Numbered from the stretch's first letter, positions 17,530 through 27,164 are shown. The stretch: 64,000 nucleotides of DNA from CALDTK01 sp041744755 (GCA_041744755.1 JBGTKC010000119.1:15162-79161); one strand, 5' to 3'. The notes: generated by a model from the letters alone, not told the origin. Made by a program: numbers and translations.

Positions 17530-18171
17530 ATGAAAGTCCTCGTCTGCACTGCTCTGCTCCTCACGTTAAATGGGGTAGCGGTAAGTCAGGTTGCGGGGTC
17601 GCTAGATGACGAACTACTGGTCGAGGGAACGGCCATGGATCTAAGGATCAGCCCTAGCGTAGCCGGAATTCAAGTGCTGTGGGCTGCCGCAGATACCGCC
17701 GGCCTTCTTGAGTACAGGGTTCAGCGAGCGGATGAATTCGGGGAGTGGTCTACAGTCTTTCGTCTACCAAGCCGGCGGGCGCTGCTCGCCCTGGACGAGT
17801 CTTTCGACGACCCACAACCTTTCAACGGAGTGAATGCTTACCGCGTGGCGCGAGTGTATCGCGACGGGCAAGTAGTGTACAGTGAGACACGGGTCGTCAC
17901 ATACCTCGGGAGACGGGGTATGAGGCTTTACCCGAACCCGGTCATGGCGGGTCAACCCGTGTTCTTGGAGTTCCTTGGTGAACCGCTAGGCGACTTCCAG
18001 CTCGAACTCATCGATGATCGCGGCACCCGCCTAGACTATCACAACTTCAGCGGCACCGGTGAGCGGGAGCAAGTGTCGTTCGTGCCGGACGCTCCTCACG
18101 CAGGTACGTACGCCGTGCGGTTGCTCTCGAACGAGATTCCTTTGGAGTCCTGGCCACTACAGATTAGGTAG
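17530..18171 (+). CDS. Small secreted protein with T9SS type A sorting domain
   Basis: The 213-residue protein has a signal peptide (about 1-20, ending AVSQ) and a fibronectin-III-like middle (about 40-125, with VLWAAADTAGLLEYRVQRA). A C-terminal T9SS sorting domain (about 130-213) has the marker RLYPNPVMAGQPV and ends LESWPLQIR. It is expected to be exported by the Sec system and then by the T9SS. No catalytic motif is seen; it may be an adhesin or a structural surface protein. The ATG at 17530 was chosen because it gives a clean signal peptide. Confidence 0.78.
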   Translation: MKVLVCTALLLTLNGVAVSQVAGSLDDELLVEGTAMDLRISPSVAGIQVLWAAADTAGLLEYRVQRADEFGEWSTVFRLPSRRALLALDESFDDPQPFNGVNAYRVARVYRDGQVVYSETRVVTYLGRRGMRLYPNPVMAGQPVFLEFLGEPLGDFQLELIDDRGTRLDYHNFSGTGEREQVSFVPDAPHAGTYAVRLLSNEIPLESWPLQIR

Positions 18172-18330
18172 TACGCGGTTGCGACATTACGACGGGGGGG
18201 GGCGCGTGACCCCACTACCGATAGCGGAAAATAGGTTGTAGTCGCTTAGCCGGATTTTTGTGCCAATTCCGTACCGACCGTCTTCTCCTCCTTACTGAAG
18301 CGCGACATCTACATAGCTCCACCTGTGAGC

Positions 18331-18363
18331 AAAAACGGCCCCTCGTCTGCTAGACGAGAGGCC
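18331..18363 (-). terminator. Terminator of the infC-rpmI-rplT operon
   Basis: Hairpin 18337-18363: GGCC and CTCGTCT pair with AGACGAG and GGCC around a GCT loop, followed leftward by GTTTTTG. It lies just after the rplT stop. Confidence 0.85.
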
Positions 18364-18389
18364 ATTTCGAAGACGGTGGCAGTGGCTGA

Positions 18390-18740
18390 TTACTTCGGCG
18401 TGGCCGATTGTACGATACCGCTAAATACCTCGGGGTGGTTCATCGCCAGATCGGCGAGGACCTTCCGATTGAGGGTGTTACCACCGAAATTGAGGGCATT
18501 CATGAGTCGGCTGTAAGTGGTGCCGTTCTGGCGAGCGCCTGCGTTGATACGTGCGATCCAGAGGCGGCGAAAGGCGCGCTTCTTATTACGGCGGTCGCGG
18601 TAAGCATAGACGAGGCCTTTCTCGACGGCATTCTTGGCCACCGTGTAGACTTTACTACGGGCGCCGAAGTAGCCGCGGGCCATCTTCAGGATCTTCTTGC
18701 GGCGTGCGCGCGAGGCGACGCGATTGGTTGCTCTTGGCAT
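18390..18740 (-). CDS. rplT: 50S ribosomal protein L20
   Basis: The 116-residue L20 is an early-binding 23S rRNA protein needed for assembly of the large subunit. The sequence is typical along its length: MPRATNRVASRARRKKILK at the start, then RSKVYTVAKNAV, YRDRRNKKRAFRRLWI and RINAGAR. It is the last gene of the usual infC-rpmI-rplT order and is followed by a strong terminator. Confidence 0.98.
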   Translation of the reverse strand: MPRATNRVASRARRKKILKMARGYFGARSKVYTVAKNAVEKGLVYAYRDRRNKKRAFRRLWIARINAGARQNGTTYSRLMNALNFGGNTLNRKVLADLAMNHPEVFSGIVQSATPK

Positions 18741-18825
18741 CCTATGGGAGTTTAGTGCGACGCAGGGGCTGGCCTTTCGCCAGCACTCGGACCTACGCCC
18801 TCGTTAAAGAGAGGTTTGTGAGTGC

Positions 18826-19020
18826 TTACTTGCAGAGAAGGCGCTTGAGGCGGGGCGTATCGGCGTCCGAGGCAATCGTCGAACCCTGGAGGTTGTTCTT
18901 CTGCTTTTTGCTCTTGTTGCGCATCATGTGCGAGGTGTAGGCCTGGAAGCGCTTCACCTTACCCGAACCCGTCAGCTTGAATCGCTTTTTGGCACTCGAG
19001 TGCGTTTTCATCTTTGGCAT
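18826..19020 (-). CDS. rpmI: 50S ribosomal protein L35
   Basis: A 64-residue basic protein starting MPKMKTHSSAKKRFKLTG, the hallmark of L35, and ending in the C-terminal LKRLLCK. The ATG at 19020 is fixed by this conserved start; a longer open frame would add 18 residues encoded by the intergenic mini-hairpin repeat. It lies between infC and rplT, as usual. Confidence 0.97.
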   Translation of the reverse strand: MPKMKTHSSAKKRFKLTGSGKVKRFQAYTSHMMRNKSKKQKNNLQGSTIASDADTPRLKRLLCK

Positions 19021-19053
19021 GACCGTATCGTTTAAGGGGCCGCGAAGATAGAC

Positions 19054-19068
19054 GTTTTGGCGAAAGCT
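19054..19068 (+). repeat. GNRA mini-hairpin repeat, between infC and rpmI
   Basis: GTTTTGGCGAAAGCT: GAAA loop, GGC/GCT stem closed by a G.T pair. Confidence 0.8.
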
Positions 19069-19100
19069 ACACACGCTAATTCCTAGGCGCTACTGGCGGA

Positions 19101-19763
19101 CTATTCGTCGGCGTCGGAGTCGTCCTCGTCCTCCTCGGTGGCGACGTTGGCGGGGGCTTTTGGGTGAGACTTCTTCTTGTTTGCCGCAATGATGACGTGC
19201 ATCCGGCGACCCTCCATCTTCGGGAGCTCCTCTGGGAGACCTTCGTTAGCTAGCTCCTTGATGAACCGAAGCAGCAGCAACTCCCCCCGGTCCTTGAAGA
19301 CGATTGAGCGACCCTTGAAGTGAACGTAAGCCTTGATCTTCGATCCTTCCTCGAGGAAGCCGCGCGCGTGGCGGAGCTTGAAGTCAAAATCGTGGTCATC
19401 GGTGTTCGGCCCGAAGCGAATCTCCTTGATGACCGTCTTGACGGCCTTGGCCTTAATCTCCTTCTCTTTTTTCTTCTGATCGTAAATGAACTTTGAGTAG
19501 TCCATAATCCGCACCACCGGCGGGTCGGCTTTCGCGCTAATCTCGACGAGGTCGGACTCCAATTCCCGAGCCCAGCGCTTGACGTCGCGCGTGTCGTATA
19601 CATTGGAGTCGATGGTGCGTCCTGCTACCTCGGAGACGTCGGCCAGGTTGTCTCCGACGAGACGGACCTCTGGCACGCGGATGAAATCGTTGATGCGGTG
19701 CTTCGGCTCATCACGCCGTACTATGTTCGACCTGCGTCGCCCGCTACTTCTTCTTCTAGCCAA
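19101..19763 (-). CDS. infC: Translation initiation factor IF-3
   Basis: The 220-residue IF-3 binds the 30S subunit and proofreads start-codon choice. IF3-N (about 20-90) contains INDFIRVPEVRLVGDN, and IF3-C (about 95-180) contains IKEIRFGPNTDDHDFDFKLRHA. A C-terminal tail of about 35 residues, Lys-rich and then acidic (EEDEDDSDADE), is typical of Bacteroidota IF-3. The only plausible start is TTG at 19763, since an in-frame TAA lies a few codons upstream and no ATG or GTG occurs between. A weak start fits the known IF-3 autoregulation through non-AUG codons (AUU in E. coli). It heads the infC-rpmI-rplT operon. Confidence 0.96.
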   Translation of the reverse strand: MARRRSSGRRRSNIVRRDEPKHRINDFIRVPEVRLVGDNLADVSEVAGRTIDSNVYDTRDVKRWARELESDLVEISAKADPPVVRIMDYSKFIYDQKKKEKEIKAKAVKTVIKEIRFGPNTDDHDFDFKLRHARGFLEEGSKIKAYVHFKGRSIVFKDRGELLLLRFIKELANEGLPEELPKMEGRRMHVIIAANKKKSHPKAPANVATEEDEDDSDADE

Positions 19764-19810
19764 GTAAAATGTGCTTTGTTAAAAATGTCGACCCGCACCC
19801 TCAGGGGGCA

Positions 19811-19851
19811 GCGTCGTGGTCGCGTCAAAGTTAGACGCTAAAAAACGACGC
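19811..19851 (-). promoter_or_regulatory. Two-tier hairpin in the infC leader
   Basis: An outer stem GCGTCGT/ACGACGC (7 bp) encloses an inner stem GCGTC/GACGC (5 bp). It lies about 48 nt before the infC start and after clpC. It has no U-run in the minus direction, so it is unlikely to be a terminator; it could be a leader element sensing L20 or IF-3, but this is speculation. Confidence 0.4.
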
Positions 19852-19922
19852 AGCGCATCTCCCTGCAGAATTTGGGAAATGCGCCGCGCCGAGGGTTTAA
19901 TTACTGACAGCCACAGCGGATC

Positions 19923-22484
19923 CTACTCCGTCTGTTCGCTCTCCGAGATCACGGCCTCAGCAGCTTTGACGACGAGTCCGTCCTTAGCCTCGTTGAGGAT
20001 TGCCTCGAAGACGGCGCCGTCGCCGGGGTTGGTCTGGAGGATGAACTCGGCTAGGGGATCCTCGATGTACTTTTGGATCGCACGGTGCAAGGGGCGTGCG
20101 CCGTACTGCGGGTCGTAACCCTTGCCAGCCACAAACTCTTTGGCTTCCTCAGTGAGGTGGAGCTCGTAGCCCATGCCCTCGAGACGCTTGTAAAGGTCCT
20201 TAAGGGTGATGTCGATGATGCTGAAGATTTCCTTCTTATCGAGGGAGTTGAAGATCACTACGTCGTCGATCCGGTTGAGGAACTCCGGCGAGAAGGTCCG
20301 CTTGAGGGCGGCCCCGATCACGGCGCGAGAGTTGTCGTCGGCGGCCTCGACACGAGCTTTGGTAGCAAATCCGACCCCCTGTCCGAAGTCCTTCAGCTGA
20401 CGGGCGCCGATGTTGGAGGTCATGATGATGAGCGAGTTCTTGAAGTCCACCTTACGACCGAGGCCGTCGGTGAGCTGTCCGTCGTCGAGCACCTGGAGCA
20501 GGATGTTGAACACATCCGGGTGGGCCTTCTCTATTTCGTCGAGCAAGATAACGCTGTAGGGCTTGCGACGCACCTTCTCGGTGAGTTGTCCGCCTTCCTC
20601 GTAGCCGACGTAGCCCGGGGGGGCACCGATGAGGCGACTCACCGTGAATTTCTCCATGTACTCGGACATGTCGATGCGGATCAGCGAATCCTCGGAGTCG
20701 AAAATGTAGCGGGCTAACGCTTTGGCGAGTTCCGTCTTACCGACACCCGTTGGGCCTAGAAAGATGAACGAGCCGATGGGTTTACTCGGGTCCTTGAGAC
20801 CGACGCGGTTGCGTTGGATAGCCTTCGTGATCTTTTCGATCGCCTCATCCTGACCGATAATGGCCTCTTTGAGGTCGCCGCCCATGCCGACGAGCTTACC
20901 ACTCTCGGACTGGGCCACGCGCTGAACGGGGATCCCGGTCATCATGGCGACAACTTCGGCAATGTCCTCCTCGGTGACGGGGTAGCGCTTGGTCTTCACC
21001 TCCTCTTCCCACTCGACCTTGGCAAACTCGAGCTGGCGGACAAGCTTCGACTCGTCGTCACGCAGGTCGGCGGCTTGCTCGTACTGCTGCTCCTTGACGG
21101 CGGTATTCTTCTTCTCCTTGACGGTCTCGATCTGCTGCTCGAGCTCCTCGATGTGCTTCGGTACGTGAATGTTCTTGAGGTGGACACGGGCACCAACCTC
21201 GTCGAGGACGTCAATGGCCTTGTCAGGGAGGAAGCGATCGGAGATGTAGCGGTCGCTGAGCTTGACGCAGGCCTTGATCGAGTTGTCGTCGTAGCTCACG
21301 TTGTGGAACTCCTCGTACTTCCCGGCAATGTTGTGCAGGATGTGCACGGCCTCCTCAGGGGACGGTGGATCGACGACGACCTTCTGGAAACGTCGGTCGA
21401 GCGCGCCGTCCTTCTCGATGTGCTGACGGTACTCGTCGAGCGTCGAGGCGCCAATGCACTGCAGCTCCCCGCGGGCGAGGGCGGGTTTGAAGATGTTGGA
21501 GGCGTCGAGCGAACCCGTCGCGCCACCCGCACCTACGATGGTGTGGATCTCGTCGATGAACAGGATCACGTCGCGCGTCTTCTCGAGCTCGTTCATAATG
21601 GCCTTCATCCGCTCCTCGAACTGGCCGCGGTACTTGGTCCCGGCCACGAGAGCGGCGAGGTCGAGCATCACGATACGCTTGTTGAATAGCGTCCGGCTTA
21701 CCTTCTTCTGAATGATCCGCAGGGCGAGCCCCTCGACGATGGCGGTCTTTCCGACGCCTGGCTCACCGATCAAGATTGGGTTGTTCTTCTTACGGCGGCT
21801 GAGGATCTGCGACACGCGCTCAATCTCATTCTCTCGACCGATGATCGGATCGAGGCGACCGTCCTCGGCGAGGCGCGTGACGTCGCGACCGTAGTTGTCG
21901 AGGACCGGGGTCTTCGACTTCCCAGCCGTACGGGCGCCACCGCGCTGACCACCGCGTCCGCCGCCCTCGTTCTCGTCGTCTTCGTAACCTTCGGAGTCGG
22001 CGGCATTCTCGATGAACGGTTCGGCGAAACCTTCGGCCTCCATGCCGGCGTACTCGACCTCCTTCTTATAAGAATCGTAGTCGATGTCGTAGCGGTGGAG
22101 GATCCGACGCGCCGGAGAGTCCTCGAGCTTGAGCAGACTCAGCAGCAAGTGCTCGAGGTTGATTTCGTCGGAGCCCGAACTCTGGGCCTCGAGGAAGGTA
22201 AGTTTGAGGACGCGCTCCGCCATACGGTTGAGCGGGAGCTCCCCCATCTTGAGCGCCTCGCCCGCGGAAGGACTCTTTGAGATGGCGTTCTCGACGGATT
22301 TGCGGAACTCGCTCAGGTCGGGCAGCATCCCCGAGAGGACCTTGACCGCCAGCGAGTTCTGCTCTTGGACGACGCCGAGCAGTAGGTGCTCAGTGCCGAT
22401 ATAGTCGTGGCCGAGGCGGATGGCCTCGCTGCGCGACCGCGCGATCGATTTTTTGACTTCGGGTGAGAACCGTCTGCTGTTCAT
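19923..22484 (-). CDS. clpC: ATP-dependent Clp protease ATP-binding subunit ClpC
   Basis: The 853-residue AAA+ unfoldase feeds substrates to ClpP. Its N domain (about 5-145) has two repeats, starting RFSPEVKKSIARSRSEA and containing GTEHLLLG. The first AAA+ module has GEPGVGKTA (near 238). A UVR-containing middle region (YEQAADLRDDESKL) is followed by a second AAA+ module with GPTGVGKTE (near 575) and IDMSEYMEKF. The UVR motif and overall length identify ClpC rather than ClpA or ClpB. The start is the ATG of MNSRRFSPEV at 22484; an upstream open frame is not conserved-looking. No clpP is in the window. Confidence 0.95.
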   Translation of the reverse strand: MNSRRFSPEVKKSIARSRSEAIRLGHDYIGTEHLLLGVVQEQNSLAVKVLSGMLPDLSEFRKSVENAISKSPSAGEALKMGELPLNRMAERVLKLTFLEAQSSGSDEINLEHLLLSLLKLEDSPARRILHRYDIDYDSYKKEVEYAGMEAEGFAEPFIENAADSEGYEDDENEGGGRGGQRGGARTAGKSKTPVLDNYGRDVTRLAEDGRLDPIIGRENEIERVSQILSRRKKNNPILIGEPGVGKTAIVEGLALRIIQKKVSRTLFNKRIVMLDLAALVAGTKYRGQFEERMKAIMNELEKTRDVILFIDEIHTIVGAGGATGSLDASNIFKPALARGELQCIGASTLDEYRQHIEKDGALDRRFQKVVVDPPSPEEAVHILHNIAGKYEEFHNVSYDDNSIKACVKLSDRYISDRFLPDKAIDVLDEVGARVHLKNIHVPKHIEELEQQIETVKEKKNTAVKEQQYEQAADLRDDESKLVRQLEFAKVEWEEEVKTKRYPVTEEDIAEVVAMMTGIPVQRVAQSESGKLVGMGGDLKEAIIGQDEAIEKITKAIQRNRVGLKDPSKPIGSFIFLGPTGVGKTELAKALARYIFDSEDSLIRIDMSEYMEKFTVSRLIGAPPGYVGYEEGGQLTEKVRRKPYSVILLDEIEKAHPDVFNILLQVLDDGQLTDGLGRKVDFKNSLIIMTSNIGARQLKDFGQGVGFATKARVEAADDNSRAVIGAALKRTFSPEFLNRIDDVVIFNSLDKKEIFSIIDITLKDLYKRLEGMGYELHLTEEAKEFVAGKGYDPQYGARPLHRAIQKYIEDPLAEFILQTNPGDGAVFEAILNEAKDGLVVKAAEAVISESEQTE

Positions 22485-22885
22485 ATTATTTTTGGTGGGG
22501 CGGGCAGCAATCCTAAAAAGCCACGCGCCGATGTATCGCGGAGGCGGTGCTAGTGCCCTGCGGAAATCTATGCGGAAAAAACGTGCCACTCCAAAATTTC
22601 TACGCGAAATGCGTGCTCGCCAGCAAATATGGCGCATTTGGAAGGTGGCTTCTGCCAAAATCCGCGAGGCACTTTTGCCCCGGTGGTCAGACTGGCAGCC
22701 GGCTCAAGGTCCGGCGCGACTCCGCGACGTCGATCGCGGGGTACGGCAGGGGACGCGCGAGCGGTGCCGCTGCAGGATTAACATAATTACGGGAGTACTG
22801 TTGCTACGCCGATGGTCGCGTCGGACACATTTTTGCCTGCGCCGCTATTTGAACTTACCAGCGACCGGCAACCTAACCCAATACA
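22485..22885. other. Divergent promoter region between clpC and the STAS gene
   Basis: No gene is seen. The stretch should hold promoters for clpC (leftward) and the STAS gene (rightward). A weak -7-like TAGGATTG on the minus strand lies about 25 bp before clpC. No CIRCE-type heat-shock operator is visible. A loose relative of the mini-hairpin repeat is at about 22647-22661. Confidence 0.5.
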
Positions 22886-23275
22886 ATGAAGTACGAAGTC
22901 GACAAGCAAGAGGGCTACACAGTGATGTCACTCAGGGACACCAATGTCAACTCCCTGATCGCTCCGAGCCTGAAGAGCGAATTCGTAGTCCTCTCCAATG
23001 AGGGCGTTCAAAATCTCATCATAGACCTCTCCGACGTGGAGTACATCGACTCCTCTGGCCTCAGCGCCGTGCTGACGGCTAACCGCGTCTTCAAGGCCAA
23101 CGGCGGCACCCTCGTCGTGACGGGCGCCACGCAGCCCGCCGTCAAAAAGCTCATCGAAATCAGTCGCCTCGACACCGTCATCAACATCGTGCCCACCGTA
23201 GCCGAGAGCATCGACTACGTCCACATGGAAAGCGTCGAGCGCGAACTCTCCGACGAGGAGTCGAGCGATAACTGA
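22886..23275 (+). CDS. STAS-domain anti-sigma factor antagonist-like protein
   Basis: The 129-residue protein is a single STAS domain with the SpoIIAA-type phosphorylation motif in YIDSSGLSAVL, where the second Ser is the usual target of an anti-sigma kinase. An acidic C-terminal tail follows. It should act in partner-switching regulation, but no anti-sigma kinase is nearby. It lies 6 bp before the ribonuclease Z gene, so the two are probably co-transcribed. Confidence 0.9.
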   Translation: MKYEVDKQEGYTVMSLRDTNVNSLIAPSLKSEFVVLSNEGVQNLIIDLSDVEYIDSSGLSAVLTANRVFKANGGTLVVTGATQPAVKKLIEISRLDTVINIVPTVAESIDYVHMESVERELSDEESSDN

Positions 23276-23281
23276 TCCCAG

Positions 23282-24226
23282 TTGCTGCCCTTGCGCGTCA
23301 AGGTCCTCGGCACCACCGCCGCGCGCCCCTTCCCTGGACTATATACCTCTGCCGTTTACCTCACGCGGGGTGCGTCGAGTATACTCATAGACTGTGGTGA
23401 AGGCATGCTGAACCTCGTTCCTCCGAGAGCACTCGGGCAGCGTGGGGTTGACGCCGTCTGTGTCACGCATCTCCACGGCGACCATGTTTACGGTTTGCCG
23501 GGATTGCTATCCAGTATGACCCTTGGCGGCCGCACTCGCATCCTTCACTTACTGGGCCCGCCGTCCCTACGTGACTTCATCGAGGCTACGCTCACGATTA
23601 CCTCAGCTCGCTCCTCATTCGAGCTACGCTACGTCGTCCTCCCCGAAGGCCCTAGCATTAACCCGGTACTCTCGCTTCGGGACCTCAACATTTACAGTCT
23701 CCCCTTGCGTCACCGCATCGAGGCGTACGGTTTTTGCGTAAGCAGCCCTCCACAACTCCGGCGGCTCCGACCCGGGGTCGTAGACCAGTACAAGATCCCC
23801 TACTCCTCTATCGAAGGTATTAAACGAGGGGCCGATCTTACTGTAGGTCCCCTCACGGTGACCAATCTAGAGCTGACCTGCGACCCGCATCCACGGCAAA
23901 CGTTTGCCTACCTCACGGACACAGCGCCCCTTGACGCGTGGCCCGCGTCGTGGCCGACTCCCGATGTCCTCCTGCACGACGCGACCTTCTCCCCCGCCGA
24001 CGCATCACTGGCCGCGGCATCGGGCCACTCCACCACGGCTCAAGCGGCGGCTTTCGCCAAAACTAGTGGCGCCGCTACCCTTCTGCTATCGCATGCGTCG
24101 GTGCGCTACGGTCGGGAGCAATGCGAATTGCTTGCGGGAGAGGCAGACGCGATCATGGCTTCCGGGGAGCCGGGGAACCACGCTCAGGCGCGCTGGGCGG
24201 TTCAGGGTGAACAATTCGATATCTGA
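23282..24226 (+). CDS. rnz: Ribonuclease Z
   Basis: The 314-residue metallo-beta-lactamase-fold nuclease trims the 3' ends of tRNA precursors. Zinc-binding motifs fit: the HxHxDH-type THLHGDHVYGLPG (near 62-74), LTDTAP and the late HDATFSPAD and SHASVRYG. The start is a TTG at 23282, 6 bp after the STAS stop. That TTG leads directly into the conserved LRVKVLGTTAARPFPG, so the start is credible. A mini-hairpin repeat at 24049 is read as AFAKT. Confidence 0.93.
   Translation: MLPLRVKVLGTTAARPFPGLYTSAVYLTRGASSILIDCGEGMLNLVPPRALGQRGVDAVCVTHLHGDHVYGLPGLLSSMTLGGRTRILHLLGPPSLRDFIEATLTITSARSSFELRYVVLPEGPSINPVLSLRDLNIYSLPLRHRIEAYGFCVSSPPQLRRLRPGVVDQYKIPYSSIEGIKRGADLTVGPLTVTNLELTCDPHPRQTFAYLTDTAPLDAWPASWPTPDVLLHDATFSPADASLAAASGHSTTAQAAAFAKTSGAATLLLSHASVRYGREQCELLAGEADAIMASGEPGNHAQARWAVQGEQFDI
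24049..24063 (-). repeat. GNRA mini-hairpin repeat, inside rnz
   Basis: Minus-strand GTTTTGGCGAAAGCC, exact consensus; host gene reads AFAKT. Confidence 0.9.
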
Positions 24227-24506
24227 GGCGTCGGCTCCGCATGGGGCACAAATCACAATTTTGACCAAGTATAGCTATCGCTTCCAAGCTGCTGGCAAGG
24301 CCTCGAAATAGCGCGTCTGCTTAGACCAAGTCGGTCTAACCGATTGAAGGTGCGACCCGTGGTCCAGGAGAGGGTCTTGTCGAAGCGTGCTTAGCGAACG
24401 ACTGCAGATTATCACTCCCTCGCCGTCCCCCGTCCAAGTCCAGGGAAGCTCCACTGCGAATTAGCCATGGCGCTTTTATCCATCTTTCTACAGCGCTCAA
24501 GCCAAA

Positions 24507-26010
24507 ATGTGGAACGCGACCGGCTTCGGGAAACATTACCTGACGTTCAAAAGGCTCAGCGACTGGAGGATTGAGGTCGAGGTCACGGGTCCCAACTGTA
24601 CGTCGCACGAAGTCTATATTGTCAAAGACGCCGGTAGTCGGACGACGTGCACTCTCCAGAGCGCCAAAGTGGATCAGCACCCGGCCTACACCCAGATCGA
24701 CGGCATCCTCACGCTCAACCTGTGCGTCGCCCGTGGCGCGGAAACATTATAGGCCGTGTCCTATACCTACCGCGGGCAGCAGCTGAAGGTCGAGAACGTG
24801 AATCGGGCCGATCCGCGGCTATCGGGTCTCACCGCCGGGACCTACGGCCACATCTGCGTCTTAAACGCCAAGGGCTACCAGACCAACGTGACTAGAACGA
24901 TCTCGCTGTCAACGGCGCTTGTAGGCAGCTGAAGACCTATCCCGACTTGAATGCACCGCGACGGGCTAAGACGATAGCGGTCGTAAGCATGTGCTGTGGC
25001 TACCGAACGTCTTGACTTCGGACTCGCGTTGGTGCTGGGAGGATGGCGCGGTTCGGTTCACGGTGACGGGAGACTGATTCGCCGTCGTCATCGGGCGCGT
25101 GGTCGCGACCGACGGTCCGACCGCAGGCAGGGCAGCTGCAAGCGGCTCACGAGCGATAGTACCTCGACTTGAACTACTTCCACGGCTAGCGGCTGCGATC
25201 TTCTGCTGGAGGTTGATCAATCGGGTCGAGCGTGTTGCAACGCAACCGAGATCACCGCGCCCGTGACGGAAAGCTTAAAACTCTGCATGGCCTATGGTGG
25301 ATGGGCGGCACGTTTTGCGCTCAACGCCCACTCGCTCTGCGTATGGTATACCTGCGTGACGGTCGGCATGGCGCCGGCGTGCAGCGTGGTTTACAATGCC
25401 TTCGCTTGCAACACGACCTGCGTCGAAGTCCCGGTCAGCGCTCCCGTGCCACTCGTGTTCCGGTGGCGGTATACGGTTGAGACGTGACGGCGGTGAAGAC
25501 CTTTGGCGTGACTGATCTACTGGCCAACGACACGATCGACGACCCGCTGGTCGATCTCCTCCCACAGTCGTCACGCTATGACCGCAGCATATTTATTACG
25601 AGCCCAGGGGGGTCCGCCATACGCCTGACCGCGGCTCCTGCGGTGTAGACAGCTTCGCATAATAGATCAGAAATAGCGTGGCCTCCGACACGACAACGGT
25701 CCGTAGCCAAGTGACGTGCGGTGACCTCGTAATCCTCAGTGGCCTCTTGTAGAACGGCGACGGCGTCAATGACGGGTTGCGGGTCGTCGGCATTGAGTAC
25801 TTCCCGCACAACCGACTGATCGTCTTCAATCTCTGGGGCAATGAGGTCTTCGAGTTAGACGGCTCTGATAACTCGGAGGGCTGCGCCTGCGCGGGTCACT
25901 GGAACAACAAGGACCTCCCCGACGGGACGTACGATTACGGGCTTGAACTCGGCAACGGCGACGAGCGCGGACTACCTCCAGATCGCCCACCAGATGGTAT
26001 GCGGTGCCCT
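24507..26010 (+). pseudogene. Decayed large adhesin with T9SS type B (gliding-type) C-terminal domain
   Basis: Several plus-strand pieces in different frames together look like the end of a giant SprB-type surface adhesin. One at 24507-24752 has an Ig-like repeat. A second near 24754-24932 reads VSYTYRGQQLKVENVN and LTAGTYGHICVLNAKGY, as in repetitive adhesin domains. A piece near 25500-25600 contains DLLANDTIDD. From about 25751 the type B sorting domain appears as NGDGVND, VVGIEYFPHNRLIVFNLWGNEVFE and LPDGTYDYGLELGNGD, preceded by an in-frame TAG. The tail then continues in another frame as DYLQIAHQ. Stops and frameshifts show the gene is broken. The intact porP/sprF gene follows by less than 100 bp, as is usual for sprB-sprF pairs. 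Confidence 0.75.
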
Positions 26011-26102
26011 GCGACGTGTAGCCTGCGTGTTTTCCGGGGTGGTTTGCGGCCGGTTTTAGGCGATGGGCTTGGATTGGTTTTTGGAAGTAAGGCTTCACAT
26101 AC

Positions 26103-27164
26103 ATGAGAACACTACGACTCTTCAGCAGCGGCATACTCGCCGCGGCACTGTGCATGGGATTAACCACCGCTGCCCGCGCCCAGCAGGACCCGATGTTTAC
26201 GAAGTACATGTTTAACTCCCTCGCCTTCAACCCTGGCTACGCCGGCACGCACGACTACCTGAGTTCGACGCTCCTTGCACGCGACCAGTGGCTGACGTGG
26301 AACAAGGGGATCAACTCCGACGGCGGGGGCGCCCCGATGACCTACACCGCAAGCGTCGACTCGCCCGCGTGGGAGAACGTCGGCCTCGGCGGCTACGTGA
26401 GCCAGGACCGCATCGGCGCGACCAAGTTCACGAGCCTCGAATTGACTTACGCGTACCGCTTCCAACTCACCGAGGCCCTCCAGCTTTCGCTCGGCTTGCA
26501 GGGCGGCCTCTCACACTTGGGCTTCGACTACTCGGGGCTCACTATCAAAGACCCTGGTGACAACAATTTTGATCAGCAACGGGGCACGGGCCTGCGGCCG
26601 AACGCCGGCGCGGGGGTCTATCTCTACTCGGAGCGGTTTTATTTTGGGGCTAGCGTCCCGCGACTCTTCGCCTCGCAGATGGTCGACTTCCAGGGAGAGG
26701 GCGCGATGACGGCCTCCGAGCAGCAGATCGCGCGCAACTACCGCCACATGTACGTTGCGAGCGGGGCGGCGCTTCAGCTGCCCGGCAGGGACATCGTGTT
26801 TAAGCCCTCGGTCCTCGTCAAAGGCGTAGGCTGGTTCGGTGACCTCGCCTCGGGCCCGCAGGCCGGGGGCGTAGTGCGAACCCCCACCGAGGTGGACGTA
26901 GACCTGAGTTTGCTCTTCCGCAAGGTCCTGTGGGTGGGCGCGAGCTTCCGCACGACGGTGGACTACGTGCTGCGCGACGGGAGCTCCCACGATTCGGCCG
27001 ATTTGTGGATGGCCTTCTACCTCAAGAACGGCCTCCGCGTTGGCGCCGCCTATGACTATAGTCTCACGCGACTTCAGCAGTTCGGCAATGGCTCGGTGGA
27101 GGTGATGCTCGGGTACGACATGAACTTTAGTACCGACCGCATCGTCACCCCGCGCTACTTCTAG
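26103..27164 (+). CDS. PorP/SprF-family type IX secretion membrane protein
   Basis: The 353-residue protein has a signal peptide (about 1-26, ending ARAQ) followed by the family hallmark QQDPMFTKYMFNSLAFNPGYAGT. Beta-barrel strands follow, with LELTYAYRFQLTEALQLSLGLQGG and the ending VEVMLGYDMNF. PorP/SprF proteins are outer-membrane proteins that support T9SS delivery or anchoring of a partner adhesin, usually the gene directly upstream. Here the partner is the broken type B adhesin at 24.5-26 kb, so this copy may be orphaned or may serve other cargo. Confidence 0.92.
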   Translation: MRTLRLFSSGILAAALCMGLTTAARAQQDPMFTKYMFNSLAFNPGYAGTHDYLSSTLLARDQWLTWNKGINSDGGGAPMTYTASVDSPAWENVGLGGYVSQDRIGATKFTSLELTYAYRFQLTEALQLSLGLQGGLSHLGFDYSGLTIKDPGDNNFDQQRGTGLRPNAGAGVYLYSERFYFGASVPRLFASQMVDFQGEGAMTASEQQIARNYRHMYVASGAALQLPGRDIVFKPSVLVKGVGWFGDLASGPQAGGVVRTPTEVDVDLSLLFRKVLWVGASFRTTVDYVLRDGSSHDSADLWMAFYLKNGLRVGAAYDYSLTRLQQFGNGSVEVMLGYDMNFSTDRIVTPRYF

